Of a DNA stretch of 64,000 nucleotides, positions 8,612-17,812 are shown piece after piece. Under the pieces are notes generated by a model, which ran no database searches, was not told the origin of the DNA, and worked only from the letters and a program-made list of their open reading frames with translations. Position 1 is the stretch's first letter. Each line of letters begins with the position of its first letter. The translations under genes were made by a program, and so were the position numbers. This DNA comes from Holophaga foetida DSM 6591 (GTDB lineage Bacteria; Acidobacteriota; Holophagae; Holophagales; Holophagaceae). The stretch lies in NCBI RefSeq assembly GCF_000242615.2, contig NZ_KI912269.1, positions 589,775 to 653,774 of the forward strand, in the 5' to 3' direction.

Positions 8612-9487
8612 ATGCGTTCCATGACTGCCTTCGCCGAAATCCACCGCCCCCTGGCCATGGGGCAGCTCCGGCTCTCGGTGCGCAGCGTCAATCACAAAGC
8701 CCTGGAAATCTCGGTGCGCCTGCACCCGGCCCTCCATTCCCTGGAGATGGCCATCCGGGGAGCCGTGCGGAACACCGCCAGCCGGGGCAAGGTGGATATC
8801 ACCGTGGAAGTCCAGGACGAGCCGGGGCTGGAGCCCCAGCTCAACCGCCCCCTCCTGCGTTCGGTGGCCAAGGCCTGGCAGGAGGACGCCGAGTGGCTGA
8901 ACCTGCCCACCCTCACCGCCGAAGCCTTCTTCCGCCTCCCCGGAGCCTGGTTGCCGCCAGCCTCCGATCTGGCCGAGCGCCTGGAAGGGGCCGTGATGGA
9001 TGGACTGGAGGAGCTCCTGGCAAAGTGGAACGAGGGGCGGACCCAGGAAGCGGAGCGCCTCAAGGGCTTCTTCGGGGACGGCCTGAAGCGGCTTCGCGAC
9101 CTGCGGGAAACCCTTGCTGCTGAAGCCGATGCCCAGGCCCTGGAACTCCCGGCCCAATACCAGCAGCGCCTGGACCAGATCCTCAAGGATGCCCAACTCC
9201 AGGGCCAGCTTCCCGCTGAGCGGATCATCGCCGAAGCCGGGGCCCTGGCGGAGCGCCAGGACGTCCGGGAGGAGCTGGTCCGCCTGGAAGCCCACCTGGA
9301 TGACTTCGCCCAGCGGCTCAGGAAGCCCAGCCTTGGCGGCAAGGCCCTGGACGTGTGGTGCCAGGAGGTCCTGCGGGAGATCAACACCTGCGGGAGCAAG
9401 TGCAAGCGCCTCCCCATGACCCGAGCCGTCATGGAGGCCAAGGGCGTCCTGGAGCAGATCCGGGAACAGGGGGCGAACCTGGAATAG
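8612..9487 (+). CDS. yicC: YicC-family endoribonuclease
   Basis: A 291-aa member of the YicC/YloC family, RNA-degrading enzymes often found near gmk. Recognisable parts are the start MRSMTAFAEIH, SVRSVNHKALEISVRLHP, and the C-terminal DUF1732 segment EINTCGSKCKRLPMTRAVMEAKGVLEQIREQ. The start at 8612 follows GGAG at 8603-8606. It stands alone here, between GCGGAG-unit repeats. Confidence 0.9.
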   Translation: MRSMTAFAEIHRPLAMGQLRLSVRSVNHKALEISVRLHPALHSLEMAIRGAVRNTASRGKVDITVEVQDEPGLEPQLNRPLLRSVAKAWQEDAEWLNLPTLTAEAFFRLPGAWLPPASDLAERLEGAVMDGLEELLAKWNEGRTQEAERLKGFFGDGLKRLRDLRETLAAEADAQALELPAQYQQRLDQILKDAQLQGQLPAERIIAEAGALAERQDVREELVRLEAHLDDFAQRLRKPSLGGKALDVWCQEVLREINTCGSKCKRLPMTRAVMEAKGVLEQIREQGANLE

Positions 9488-9600
9488 GGGTTCACGCGGA
9501 GGCACGGAGAGCGCGGAGGAATAGCGGCCAGTGCTCATAAAATAATCAATTATACGGCATATTATTGAACCATCGCAAAAATGATTCATCGTCATTCCGC

Positions 9601-9672
9601 TTTTATCCTGCCCATCCTGTCTATCCTGTTTTAAAGATTTTCAACAGGATAGACAGGATGGGCAGGATAAAA
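9601..9672. repeat. Perfect 30-bp inverted repeat built of 9-nt units
   Basis: The left arm (9601-9630) is exactly complementary to the right arm (9643-9672) over 30 bases, with a 12-nt AT-rich loop. Each arm is itself three degenerate 9-nt units of the form ATCCTGYYY. It lies in the 322-bp gap between yicC and the convergent thioesterase gene; the rest of that gap is AT-rich with no gene seen. It could act as a bidirectional transcription stop, but there is no clean T-tract logic beyond the AT-rich ends. Confidence 0.85.
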
Positions 9673-9809
9673 AACAATACATATAAAGCCGACAGATTCA
9701 TGACTTGTTCGGAATCGATAGAAGTCCGTTGTTATGTCCTCCACGGCTATGGGCATTCAACCGGCCTCTGCCGTGAACTGCCCGCCTGGAGCCTTCACAC
9801 GGTATCGGA

Positions 9810-10304
9810 TCACCCCCCCTGGGCCTGCTTCCGGATCTCCTCTCCATGCCGCTCCACCTCGCGGCGGAATTCCCGGCGCAGCTTGGCCGCCGCCCAGCGC
9901 CGGTGATCGGTCGGGGACTCCAGAAGCACCTGGGAAACGGGGGTGGGCTTTCCATCTTCGTCCACCGCCACCATGGTGAAATAGCAGGTGATGACGTGAC
10001 GCCGAGTGCGGGCGCGGATGTTCTCCGCCTCCACCCGGATGCCGACTTCCATGGACTTGTTTCCGGTGTGGTTGACGGAGGCCAGGAAGGTCACCAGTTC
10101 GCCCACATGGACCGGCTCCCGAAAGCTCACCTGATCCACTGAGACCGTCACCACGTAGCAGCCGGAATAGCGGGAGGCGCAGGCGTAGGCCACCTGATCC
10201 AGGAGCCGCAGCATGGCCCCCCCGTGGACGTGACCGGAAAAGTTGGCCATATCCGGGCTCATCAGGACCGTCAGGCTCGTACTTTTGTAGGAGGGTTCCG
10301 CCAT
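9810..10304 (-). CDS. Hotdog-fold acyl-CoA thioesterase (YciA/BACH type)
   Basis: A 164-aa single hotdog domain that should hydrolyse acyl-CoA esters in the cytoplasm. The core MANFSGHVHGGAMLRLLDQVAYACASRYSG is the acyl-CoA thioester hydrolase signature (N-x3-H-GG-x6-D). It is followed by VDQVSFREPVHVGELVTFLASV. It is 4 nt downstream of gpsA on the same strand, probably cotranscribed with gpsA and plsY, so a role in lipid turnover is plausible. Chain-length preference is unknown. Confidence 0.85.
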   Translation of the reverse strand: MAEPSYKSTSLTVLMSPDMANFSGHVHGGAMLRLLDQVAYACASRYSGCYVVTVSVDQVSFREPVHVGELVTFLASVNHTGNKSMEVGIRVEAENIRARTRRHVITCYFTMVAVDEDGKPTPVSQVLLESPTDHRRWAAAKLRREFRREVERHGEEIRKQAQGG

Positions 10305-10308
10305 GGGG

Positions 10309-11310
10309 CTACTCGGACTTCAATGATCTATTCATCAATCTAGCCACAGCCTCTTCAGGATCCGCCCCATCGATGAGACGGGCGACCTCCCGGGCAATGG
10401 GTAGTTCGATCCCCACTTCATCGGCCAATGCCAGGGCAGCCTGGGTCGTGAAGACCCCTTCCACCACCTGCTCGGCCATGGAGGCCGAGGCGGCGCCGGG
10501 GGTGATCCCCTGCCCCAGCATCTCGCCGAAACGGCGGTTCCGGCTCTGGGGCCCCGTGGCGGTGAGGAGCAGATCCCCCATCCCGGCCAGGCCCATGACG
10601 GTCTCGGGACGCCCTCCCAGACGCTCCACAAGGCGGCTCATCTCCGCAAGGCCCCTGGTCACGAGCGCCGCCCGGGCGTTGTATCCCAGCCCCAGGGAAT
10701 CCACCAGCCCGGCGGCAATGGCCAGGGTGTTCTTGAGGGCACCGCAGAGCTCCACGCCGACCCGATCCCGGCTCAGATAGAGGCGCAGGCGCGGAGTCGA
10801 AAGCAGGGCCTGGAGCTGAACGGCCCTGTGCTCGGAAATGCTCGTAGGCAAGGCCAGCACGATGGCGGTGGGACGATCCAGGGCGACCTCGTCCGCAAAG
10901 CTGGGCCCGGAGAGGACCCCCACGGGAACCTGGAGCATGGGCTCAAGGACCTCGGAGAGGCGCTGATGCCCCTGCTGCAGGATGCCCTTGCTCACATGGA
11001 TCAGGAGTTCAGGTCGATCCGAAGCCTGCGAAGCCAGGCCCTTCCAGATCTGGGGGCTGATTTGAGTCGGGAGGGCACTGACCCAGACGGGAGCCGTGAA
11101 GGCCAGCTCGGGGGATGCCACTGGCAGAATGGAGGGGGGCAGCTCGGCATCAGCCAGCCTCGGATGTCGGCGAGTCTGGACCAGTTCCTCCACCAGGGAA
11201 ACCGGGTGCCCCCAGAGGACCACGTGTGCACCCTGACGAGCCCAGGCCATGGCCAGGGCTGTGCCCCATGCGCCAGCACCGAAGACAGCGATGTCGGGAC
11301 GATGGCTCAT
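10309..11310 (-). CDS. gpsA: Glycerol-3-phosphate dehydrogenase [NAD(P)+]
   Basis: Makes sn-glycerol 3-phosphate from DHAP for phospholipid synthesis. The N-terminal Rossmann motif is VFGAGAWGTALA. ILQQGHQRLSEVL and GPSFADEV are conserved substrate-domain segments, as are CGALKNTLAIAAGLVDSLGLGYNARAALVTRG and GMGDLLLTATGPQSRNRRFG. 333 aa is typical. It overlaps plsY by 4 nt (stop/start ATGA type), so the G3P producer and the G3P acyltransferase are coupled. Confidence 0.95.
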   Translation of the reverse strand: MSHRPDIAVFGAGAWGTALAMAWARQGAHVVLWGHPVSLVEELVQTRRHPRLADAELPPSILPVASPELAFTAPVWVSALPTQISPQIWKGLASQASDRPELLIHVSKGILQQGHQRLSEVLEPMLQVPVGVLSGPSFADEVALDRPTAIVLALPTSISEHRAVQLQALLSTPRLRLYLSRDRVGVELCGALKNTLAIAAGLVDSLGLGYNARAALVTRGLAEMSRLVERLGGRPETVMGLAGMGDLLLTATGPQSRNRRFGEMLGQGITPGAASASMAEQVVEGVFTTQAALALADEVGIELPIAREVARLIDGADPEEAVARLMNRSLKSE

Positions 11311-11969
11311 GAGCGGCCCTCCTTCTTCTTGCCCCAGAGTCGGTTCTCGGTGCCGTCGATGAGCCGCTGGATGTTACCGGCATGCTTGCGGACAACCAGG
11401 GCGGGCATCAAGACCCAGGCCAGGATCAGGTACCGGGCCGTCGCCTCAGGCAAGGCAACGATGCCCGAAAAACGAGGGCCGAAGAGCCCCAGGGCGGTCG
11501 GAATCAGGACCAGGGCTGCGACCGCACTCCCGAGGCTCACATAGCCGGAGATGGCCACCACCACAAAGAAGCTGCCCAGGGCTGGCAGAGGCAGCAGGGC
11601 GTGATAGGCCAGGCATGCCCCTAGGGCCGTGGCCACGCCCTTGCCCCCCTTGAAGCGGAGCCAGGGGGTGAAGACATGCCCGAGCACAGCGAAGAGGGCG
11701 ATCCAAGAGAGGGCCACCATGGAGACCCCGACCTTGCGCGCCAGGAAGACCGGAAGAAAGCCCTTGGCCACGTCCAGCAGAAGGGTGACGATGCCCAGGG
11801 CCTTGCCCCCGGCCCTCATGACATTGGTGGCTCCAATATTCCCAGACCCTTGTTGGCGGACATCCCCCTTACCCGCCAGCTTCACAAGGATGAGGCCGAA
11901 GGGAATGCTTCCAGCGAGAAAAGCGCCCAGACACCAGGCGATGAACGATTGCAGGTTAAGTGTGTACAT
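11307..11969 (-). CDS. plsY: Acyl-phosphate:glycerol-3-phosphate acyltransferase
   Basis: Membrane enzyme that acylates G3P from acyl-phosphate, the first step of phospholipid synthesis. The three family loops are visible: SIPFGLILVKLAGKGDVRQQ, GSGNIGATNVMRAGGK and KGGKGVATALG. About five hydrophobic spans are present over 220 aa. It leads the plsY-gpsA-thioesterase run. Confidence 0.95.
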   Translation of the reverse strand: MYTLNLQSFIAWCLGAFLAGSIPFGLILVKLAGKGDVRQQGSGNIGATNVMRAGGKALGIVTLLLDVAKGFLPVFLARKVGVSMVALSWIALFAVLGHVFTPWLRFKGGKGVATALGACLAYHALLPLPALGSFFVVVAISGYVSLGSAVAALVLIPTALGLFGPRFSGIVALPEATARYLILAWVLMPALVVRKHAGNIQRLIDGTENRLWGKKKEGRS

Positions 11970-12000
11970 CCGGATATTTTACCAGATTTCGTAGCACCTG

Positions 12001-13227
12001 TCAGACGAGGCGCCTTCGCAGGAAGTCCATGGCCCATGCCGCTGCCCTGGACTGGATATCAGATCGGAACCCCGGCAGGGAATACTGAATGGTTTGTGTT
12101 CCCGCGGGTCCCGCCAGGGCGATATGGATCGTCCCCACGGCGGCGGGCCCCTGGGCATCCTGGGAGGGACCCGCGTTTCCGGTGGTGGCCAGCCCCCAGG
12201 TCGCTCCCAGACGATCCCGGATCCCCTCGGCCATGGCCCGGGTGGTGGCTTCGGACACCGTGCCGTGAACCTGGATGACACGTTCCGGAACCCCTGCGAG
12301 CTGGACCTTGGCCCTGGCGGAATAGGTGACCACATCCCCCAGGAAGGCCTGGCTCGCCCCGGGAACGGCAACCAGACGCGTGGCGATGAAGCCCCCGGTC
12401 ACGCTTTCCGCCAGGCCCAGGGTCTCCCCTCGGGCCTGGAGCAGGTCGAGCACCGTGCTCTCGATGCTCCCTTCGCCCACACAGACGAGGTCCTCACCCA
12501 ATTCCCCCTCGAATCCCTTCCGGGCCGCCTCCAGTAGGGCTGGATCAGCCCCCCGGGCCACCAGTTCCACGTGGGATATCCCCGCCAGGATGGTCCACTC
12601 CAGGGCCCCATGCTGCTCCCGCAGAGCTCGAGTGCGCTCGTCCAGCGTGCTCTCCGGCACCGAACCCACCACCATGCGGAGGGTATGGACAGAGGCCTGG
12701 GCCAAGGGGGCCAAAAGGGCCTCGATCTGCCCCTCCCAGATCTGTTTCATCTCCAGCGGAACCCCCGGCAGGAGAATAACCCGGCGACCGGGATAGCCCT
12801 GAGGGGACTCCCAGTAGAGCGCCGGGGCCGTGCCGAAGGGGTTGCGGAGGATCCTGGCCCCTACGGGCACCAGGGCCTGCTTGAAGTTGCTCTCGGGGGG
12901 AACCCGGTTCCTGGCCGCATAGAAATCCAGGATGTCCCGGCGGACCTGGGGATCCTCGACCAGTTCAGCCCCGAAGACCTCGGCCCAGGTTTCCTTGGTC
13001 AGGTCATCGAAGGTGGGCCCCAACCCGCCGGTGCAGATCACCAGTTCGGAGCGCTGGATGGCCTCCAGGAAGAGGGCGCGGAGATCCCCGGGCTCATCCC
13101 CGATGGCGGTCTTCCGGTGGATGGAGAGCCCCAATCGCCCAAGTCGCTCAGTGATCCATACGGAATTGGTATCCAGACGCCCCGTCGAGAGAAGTTCGGA
13201 GCCGACGGCGATGCATTCGATGCGCAT
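12001..13227 (-). CDS. cinA: CinA-family protein (MoCF-like domain plus PncC amidase domain)
   Basis: A 408-aa two-domain protein. The N-terminal half (AVGSELLSTGRLDTNSVWI, CTGGLGPTFDDLTKE) is the molybdopterin-binding-like fold with ADP-ribose pyrophosphatase activity in relatives. The C-terminal half (LAESVTGGFIATRLVAVPGASQAFLG through GPAAVGTIHIAL) is the PncC NMN-deamidase domain, giving a role in pyridine nucleotide recycling. Start at 13227 follows a GGGGGA ribosome site; a longer opening to 13329 would overlap the divergent kinase start. Confidence 0.9.
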   Translation of the reverse strand: MRIECIAVGSELLSTGRLDTNSVWITERLGRLGLSIHRKTAIGDEPGDLRALFLEAIQRSELVICTGGLGPTFDDLTKETWAEVFGAELVEDPQVRRDILDFYAARNRVPPESNFKQALVPVGARILRNPFGTAPALYWESPQGYPGRRVILLPGVPLEMKQIWEGQIEALLAPLAQASVHTLRMVVGSVPESTLDERTRALREQHGALEWTILAGISHVELVARGADPALLEAARKGFEGELGEDLVCVGEGSIESTVLDLLQARGETLGLAESVTGGFIATRLVAVPGASQAFLGDVVTYSARAKVQLAGVPERVIQVHGTVSEATTRAMAEGIRDRLGATWGLATTGNAGPSQDAQGPAAVGTIHIALAGPAGTQTIQYSLPGFRSDIQSRAAAWAMDFLRRRLV

Positions 13228-13328
13228 GTATCCCCCAATAGGGTGAGGATAGCGCCCGTCGAGGAGCAATTCCGTGACAAGAACCCTGTTTCCTTGCAGA
13301 ATTCCGATGAAGCACGGGAAGACCATCA

Positions 13329-15227
13329 ATGGACGGACAGGCGAACGAACCCAGAACTGTTGGGCGCTACGAGATCAAGAAGCTGCTTGGCTCAGGCGCC
13401 ATGGGGAGCGTCTATCTCGCGGAGGATCCCAGGATCAAGCGCAAGCTCGCCATCAAGGTGGTGCGCCTCGCAGCCATCCGGAGCGAAACCGATCGCCAGG
13501 ACTTCCTCATGCGATTCCAGCGGGAGGCCGAGGTTTCGGGACTCCTCAACGACCCCGGCATCGTGACCATCTATGACGTCGGCGACAGCGACGTGGGCCC
13601 CTTCATGGCCATGGAGTTCGTTCCGGGCCGACCCCTGGATGCCCTCATCAAGTCCGGCGAAAGCCAGAAGATGGACCTGGGCGCCAAGCTCAGCCTGGCG
13701 GCGGGCATCGCCTCGGCCCTGGACCACGCCCACGCCCACGGCATCATCCACCGGGATGTGAAGCCCGGGAACGTGATGCTCACGGAGGATGGTCGGCCCA
13801 AGCTCATGGACTTCGGCATTGCCAAGCGGGAGGATGCCAACCTCACCCAGACCGGCACCTTCCTGGGCACACCCGCCTACGCCAGCCCGGAGCAGATCCG
13901 GGAGGGCAAGACCACCCTCCGCTCCGATATCTTCAGCTTCGGCGTCCTGGTTTTCGAACTCCTCTCCGGGGGCCTCCCCTTCCCGGGCTCCTCCATCAAC
14001 ACCATCCTCTACCGCATCGTCAATGAGAACCCGACGGAGGTGGACCCTCCGGTCCTGGGCCTCGCGGCCGGCGCTTGGCAGCGCATCTTCAGCCGGGTCC
14101 TGGCCAAGAGCCCGGAAGAGCGCTACCCCACCTGCGGGGACTTCATCAAGGACCTGGTGGATTCGGTCACGGGGCTCGGCCCGGAGGAGCGCCTGTCGCT
14201 GCTCCAGGGACTTCGCCAGCTCACCCCATCCCCGGTGGGCATCCAAATCAGCGTTCCGGCCTCACGCACGCCACAGGAAGAGACGTCGGTGGCCAGGCCC
14301 CACCGGTCTCGCACCCTTCCCATCGTGGCCGGGGCCCTCGTTGCGCTGGCGGCCGGGGGCTTCCTCCTCTTCCGAGGGAAAACCGGTAAGACCATCACCC
14401 TGATTTCCCGTCCACCCCAGGCCAAGGTTTTGAGGGAGGGAAAGGAGCTTGGCGAGACGCCGATCGTGCTCCCCCTCAAGCCCGGAGAGCGTCTGATGAT
14501 CGAGCACCGAGGCTTCGAGCCCCAGGAGTTCGTCTATCAGAAGGGGATTTCCACGGAACTGGAGCTCAGGCCCATCGTGCGCGATGAGGTGCTGCGCACC
14601 GAGCCCTCTGGAGCCACGGTCGTGATGGATTCGGTCCCCCTCAAGGACCGCACCCCCCTCACCGTTTCCTGGGACCAGGGGAAGAAGCACAATCTGACCT
14701 TCACCAAGGACCAGCTCGCCTTCTCCCAGGAGTTCCTGGAGGGCGAGACCCCCGGCACCCGGACCTTCTCGCTGAGCGCGCCCCAGGAGGCCGCAAGGCC
14801 TGCCGAGCCCCAGGATCCCAGCGCTCCTGCGGGCCTGCGCCTGACAGGCGCATTCCCGGTGCGGATCAAGATTGATGGCAAAGACGCTGGGGAGATGCGC
14901 CCGGGAGCCATCCTCAAGCTGGCTCCCGGCGCGCACCGCCTCGAACTGGTCAATGCCAGAGTCTTCTACCGGGAGAGCCGCAGCCTTTCCGTGACCCCTG
15001 GGCAGCAGGTGAGCCTTGCCACGCCGGGCCTAGCCAGTCTCACGGTCTCCACCTTCCCCTCCTCGGGAATGGTGACGGTCGATGGGATCACCACCAGCAT
15101 CGAGAGTGACGGGAGTGCCGCCATCGAGGTCGCCAAGGGCAAACACTCGGTTGGCATTGCCGGTCACCCGGCAAGCACCCGCAACGTGAACCTTGAGGCC
15201 GACACCACCCTCAAGTTCAAGCTCTGA
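13329..15227 (+). CDS. Membrane Ser/Thr protein kinase (Hanks type) with PEGA-like repeats
   Basis: A 632-aa receptor-like kinase. The kinase domain (about 12-270) has the Gly-loop LGSGAMGSVYLAEDP, the lysine in AIKVV, the catalytic loop IIHRDVKPGNVML and DFGIAKRED, and an APE-like ASPEQ. One transmembrane span (about 332-350, IVAGALVALAAGGFLLF) puts the C-terminal 280 residues outside the cytoplasm. That part holds beta-rich repeats such as SRPPQAKVLREGKELGETP and TEPSGATVVMDSVPLKDRTP, typical of PEGA surface-binding domains. It probably senses the envelope; the target is unknown. It is 8 nt ahead of the next gene. Confidence 0.9.
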   Translation: MDGQANEPRTVGRYEIKKLLGSGAMGSVYLAEDPRIKRKLAIKVVRLAAIRSETDRQDFLMRFQREAEVSGLLNDPGIVTIYDVGDSDVGPFMAMEFVPGRPLDALIKSGESQKMDLGAKLSLAAGIASALDHAHAHGIIHRDVKPGNVMLTEDGRPKLMDFGIAKREDANLTQTGTFLGTPAYASPEQIREGKTTLRSDIFSFGVLVFELLSGGLPFPGSSINTILYRIVNENPTEVDPPVLGLAAGAWQRIFSRVLAKSPEERYPTCGDFIKDLVDSVTGLGPEERLSLLQGLRQLTPSPVGIQISVPASRTPQEETSVARPHRSRTLPIVAGALVALAAGGFLLFRGKTGKTITLISRPPQAKVLREGKELGETPIVLPLKPGERLMIEHRGFEPQEFVYQKGISTELELRPIVRDEVLRTEPSGATVVMDSVPLKDRTPLTVSWDQGKKHNLTFTKDQLAFSQEFLEGETPGTRTFSLSAPQEAARPAEPQDPSAPAGLRLTGAFPVRIKIDGKDAGEMRPGAILKLAPGAHRLELVNARVFYRESRSLSVTPGQQVSLATPGLASLTVSTFPSSGMVTVDGITTSIESDGSAAIEVAKGKHSVGIAGHPASTRNVNLEADTTLKFKL

Positions 15228-15235
15228 GGAATGGC

Positions 15236-16129
15236 ATGATGGAAGCACCCGACGAGGATCTCTCCCCCAGGGGCCCATGGTCCTATCTCCGGGAGACCCG
15301 GAGCGGAGGATTCCGCCGGAACGGCCTCGCCTTCATTCTTGCCTGGGTGGCCTTCCAGGTAGCGGTGCCTTCCCTCTGGGCGGTCCACCTGCGTCGCCTG
15401 GTCGGCAACAGCGCCCTGCCCCATTATTGGGGGGAGCGCATCACCGCCCGTGAGATCCACGAGATTCTCCAGAATGGTGGACTCCAGCAGGCCTGGACTG
15501 GATTTTGGATGCCCACGCTCGGGATCATCACGCTCTACCTGGTTCTGTGGTTCGGCTGGCGCATCCAGACCGAGGAGCTTGGAATCAAGGCCCGCTGGAA
15601 ACCCTGGGGCCTGGGCATCCTTGATGCCTTGGCCATCGGCCTGGTACCCCTGGGAGCCGTGACCTGGCTATTGCTCCAGCTCCTGGACTACCTGGGGGGC
15701 ACGGGTATCCAGGGCCTAGGCTGGCTGGCCTTGCTGGGCCACATCCTGGCTCCTCTCTGCCTGGGCTCCACCCTGATGGTTCAGTGGTGGATCTGTCGGC
15801 TGGCCAGGGCTGCGGAGCCCGATGCCCCCTATGGGCGCCACCTCTGGAACGCCATGCTCTGTCTTTGGACCCGTCCCTTCCAGTGGTCCTCGCTGGTGCT
15901 GGGAGGAGTCGTGATCCGTCTCGGCCTCCACGCCATCGTCCTCCTGCTGGCATGGCGCTGGGGGGGGGGAAGCACCGTGAAGGTTTGGACCATCCTGATC
16001 GCCCAAGGGCTGGCCACCGCCATCAATGCCTGGCTCATCGGATGGTTCATGCGCCTGGTTGCCCGCCTCTGGCGCCGGGAAACCCGCGTCAGGCAGGCGA
16101 TATCAGACCTGAAGCGCGATTTCGGGTAG
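15236..16129 (+). CDS. Multi-pass membrane protein of unknown function
   Basis: A 297-aa protein with about five to six hydrophobic segments (for example FILAWVAFQVAVPSLWAV, LGIITLYLVLWFGW, LVPLGAVTWLLLQLLDYL, AIVLLLAW) and a basic C-terminal tail. I do not recognise a family. It follows the membrane kinase by 8 nt and is likely cotranscribed, so it may be a partner or substrate. Its last 27 nt overlap the 3' end of the convergent ABC ATPase gene. A glycine-coding G-run lies near 15960. Confidence 0.7.
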   Translation: MMEAPDEDLSPRGPWSYLRETRSGGFRRNGLAFILAWVAFQVAVPSLWAVHLRRLVGNSALPHYWGERITAREIHEILQNGGLQQAWTGFWMPTLGIITLYLVLWFGWRIQTEELGIKARWKPWGLGILDALAIGLVPLGAVTWLLLQLLDYLGGTGIQGLGWLALLGHILAPLCLGSTLMVQWWICRLARAAEPDAPYGRHLWNAMLCLWTRPFQWSSLVLGGVVIRLGLHAIVLLLAWRWGGGSTVKVWTILIAQGLATAINAWLIGWFMRLVARLWRRETRVRQAISDLKRDFG

Positions 16130-17032
16130 AGGATTTTCGCAGCGGAATCCATCTTCCAGAGTGCCGCGCCAGCCACTCCAGCCCCCACAGGCTGGAAGAC
16201 AGGCTGGACACCTTGCCTGGAAAGGGCAGCCAGCGGGTCGCAATGCCGGAGCCGAGAGGAAACCGGACTCATTGCTGGGTTCACCGCGGGCAGCCGAGAG
16301 GAGCCTTGCGGTGTATGGACTCCGGGGCTGATCCAGCACCCGTGCCGTGGGCCCGGCCTCCAGCATCACCCCCCCGTAGAGCACCAAGAGCTGTTCCGAC
16401 GCGGAGGCGATCAGATCCAGATCGTGGCTTATCCACAGGTATCCAAGCCCCCGTTCTCTGTGAAGCTCCTCAATCAGTCCCAGGACATCCTGGCCATGGG
16501 AGGCATCCAAGGCGGTTGTCGGCTCGTCCAGGATCAGGAACTCAGGCTCACACCCCAGGGCCAAAGCAAGCACCAGCCTCTGCCGCTGGCCCCCGCTCAT
16601 CTGGCGGGGGTACTTCCCCATGAAACCCGGGTCCATCGGCAGACGCATCCGCTCAAGCATCGGCAGGAGCCGCGCCCTCGCCCTGGCACCTGATTCCCCC
16701 AGGCATGCCCTTGGCAGCAGGGCAAGGTGCTCCTCCACAGTCAGGAACGGGTGAAGAGCCTGCAGAGGCTCCTGGGGGACCCATGCCAGGCGCTGCCACA
16801 TCGGATCTGACGATTGCCCCCAGGGTTGGCCGAAGAGCGTCAGAGACTTCGCCGCGACGTCCAGCCCTCGGGGGAGCACTCCCATCAGCGCACGCCCCAG
16901 CATGGACTTACCCGAACCGGATTCCCCCATCAGGCCAGCCCTCACCCCTGCCTCCAGGCGTAGGCTCAAGGGACCCAGAAGGCGAACCTTCTGTGGAGTC
17001 GTTATCAGCAAGTCCTCGGCATGCAAGCTCAT
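16103..17032 (-). CDS. Oligopeptide/dipeptide-type ABC transporter ATPase (orphan)
   Basis: A 309-aa ATPase of the OppD/DppD type. Walker A is GESGSGKSMLGRAL, the Q-loop VPQEPLQALHP, the signature MSGGQRQRL, Walker B FLILDEPTTALD and the H-loop ISHDLDL. The C-terminal oligo/dipeptide-binding extension has the Cys-rich CPFQARCPACLPAC, which in some relatives ligates an iron-sulfur cluster. No permease or binding protein is adjacent, which is unusual, since these ATPases normally sit in five-gene operons. It could serve a transporter elsewhere. Confidence 0.85.
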   Translation of the reverse strand: MSLHAEDLLITTPQKVRLLGPLSLRLEAGVRAGLMGESGSGKSMLGRALMGVLPRGLDVAAKSLTLFGQPWGQSSDPMWQRLAWVPQEPLQALHPFLTVEEHLALLPRACLGESGARARARLLPMLERMRLPMDPGFMGKYPRQMSGGQRQRLVLALALGCEPEFLILDEPTTALDASHGQDVLGLIEELHRERGLGYLWISHDLDLIASASEQLLVLYGGVMLEAGPTARVLDQPRSPYTARLLSAARGEPSNESGFLSAPALRPAGCPFQARCPACLPACGGWSGWRGTLEDGFRCENPLPEIALQV

Positions 17033-17154
17033 GATGGCCTGGATCGTACCTCCACTGCGGACCGACAGGAACCTTCACTTGACGTCCATAGCGCCAAGAC
17101 TACCCTTTGGGCATGAAAAGCACCCCCCCAGCCAGGGGCCACATAGGAGGGATC

Positions 17155-17385
17155 ATGGATCTTCAGCCTGACGTGCAAGAACGCCTGATGAAGGAGCATT
17201 TCGAGTTCCGCAAGTTGATGGAGGAACACCGGGCCGCGGATGAGCGGTTGCACTACCTCCAGAACAAGATTCGCCTGACTGCCCGGGAATCCATCGAGGA
17301 GGTCGAACTGAAGAAGGCGAAGCTGCGCGCAAAGGAACGCATCTACCACATCGTGGACGAGTTCAACAAGACCCGCGGCCAGTAG
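17155..17385 (+). CDS. DUF465 (YdcH-like) small helical protein
   Basis: A 76-aa protein starting MDLQPDVQERLMKEHFEF. It is a two-helix coiled-coil with the family pattern HxEFRxLMEEHxxxDxRL and K-x2-A-K-L-x2-KxRIY. Function of the family is unknown. The start at 17155 is set by AGGAGG at 17145-17150; an upstream ATG at 17107 lacks a ribosome site. A strong terminator follows 25 nt after the stop, so it is a single-gene unit. Confidence 0.85.
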   Translation: MDLQPDVQERLMKEHFEFRKLMEEHRAADERLHYLQNKIRLTARESIEEVELKKAKLRAKERIYHIVDEFNKTRGQ

Positions 17386-17410
17386 TACCCAGGAAACCAG
17401 CGTCTCCGAA

Positions 17411-17443
17411 GATTGGCCCCGGACAAGTCCGGGGCCAATCTTT
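17411..17443 (+). terminator. Rho-independent terminator after the DUF465 gene
   Basis: GATTGGCCCCGGAC (17411-17424) pairs perfectly with GTCCGGGGCCAATC (17427-17440), followed by TTT. It isolates the DUF465 gene from the catabolic cluster downstream. Confidence 0.85.
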
Positions 17444-17812
17444 GGTGGGGTTAGAAATTTTTTCAGACACAGGCGATGTTTTATTAATATCACGCAGCTT
17501 TTCCCCGCCTCGCCCCCCCTGATATGACCAGTGACAGGCATCGAATTTTTGCATCACCATACAAGATGCATCATATTGTTAAACAACAGCTTAACCACAA
17601 ATGAGAGGCATGTCGCACCCCCTCCAAGGGGGCACGGGGCAGAGGATTTGCAGCCTTGATCATGCTGATTGCTTTTCCAAATAACCCTCGAATCACCGAA
17701 AAACGACCGGGCATGAAAGCAGAGTCTAAAGCGACCTTATCCACATGCAAAACTTCTACTTGTGCCACACCTGAAGATCCCGTTCGCCCCTCGACCCCAC
17801 CGAGTGACCGGC

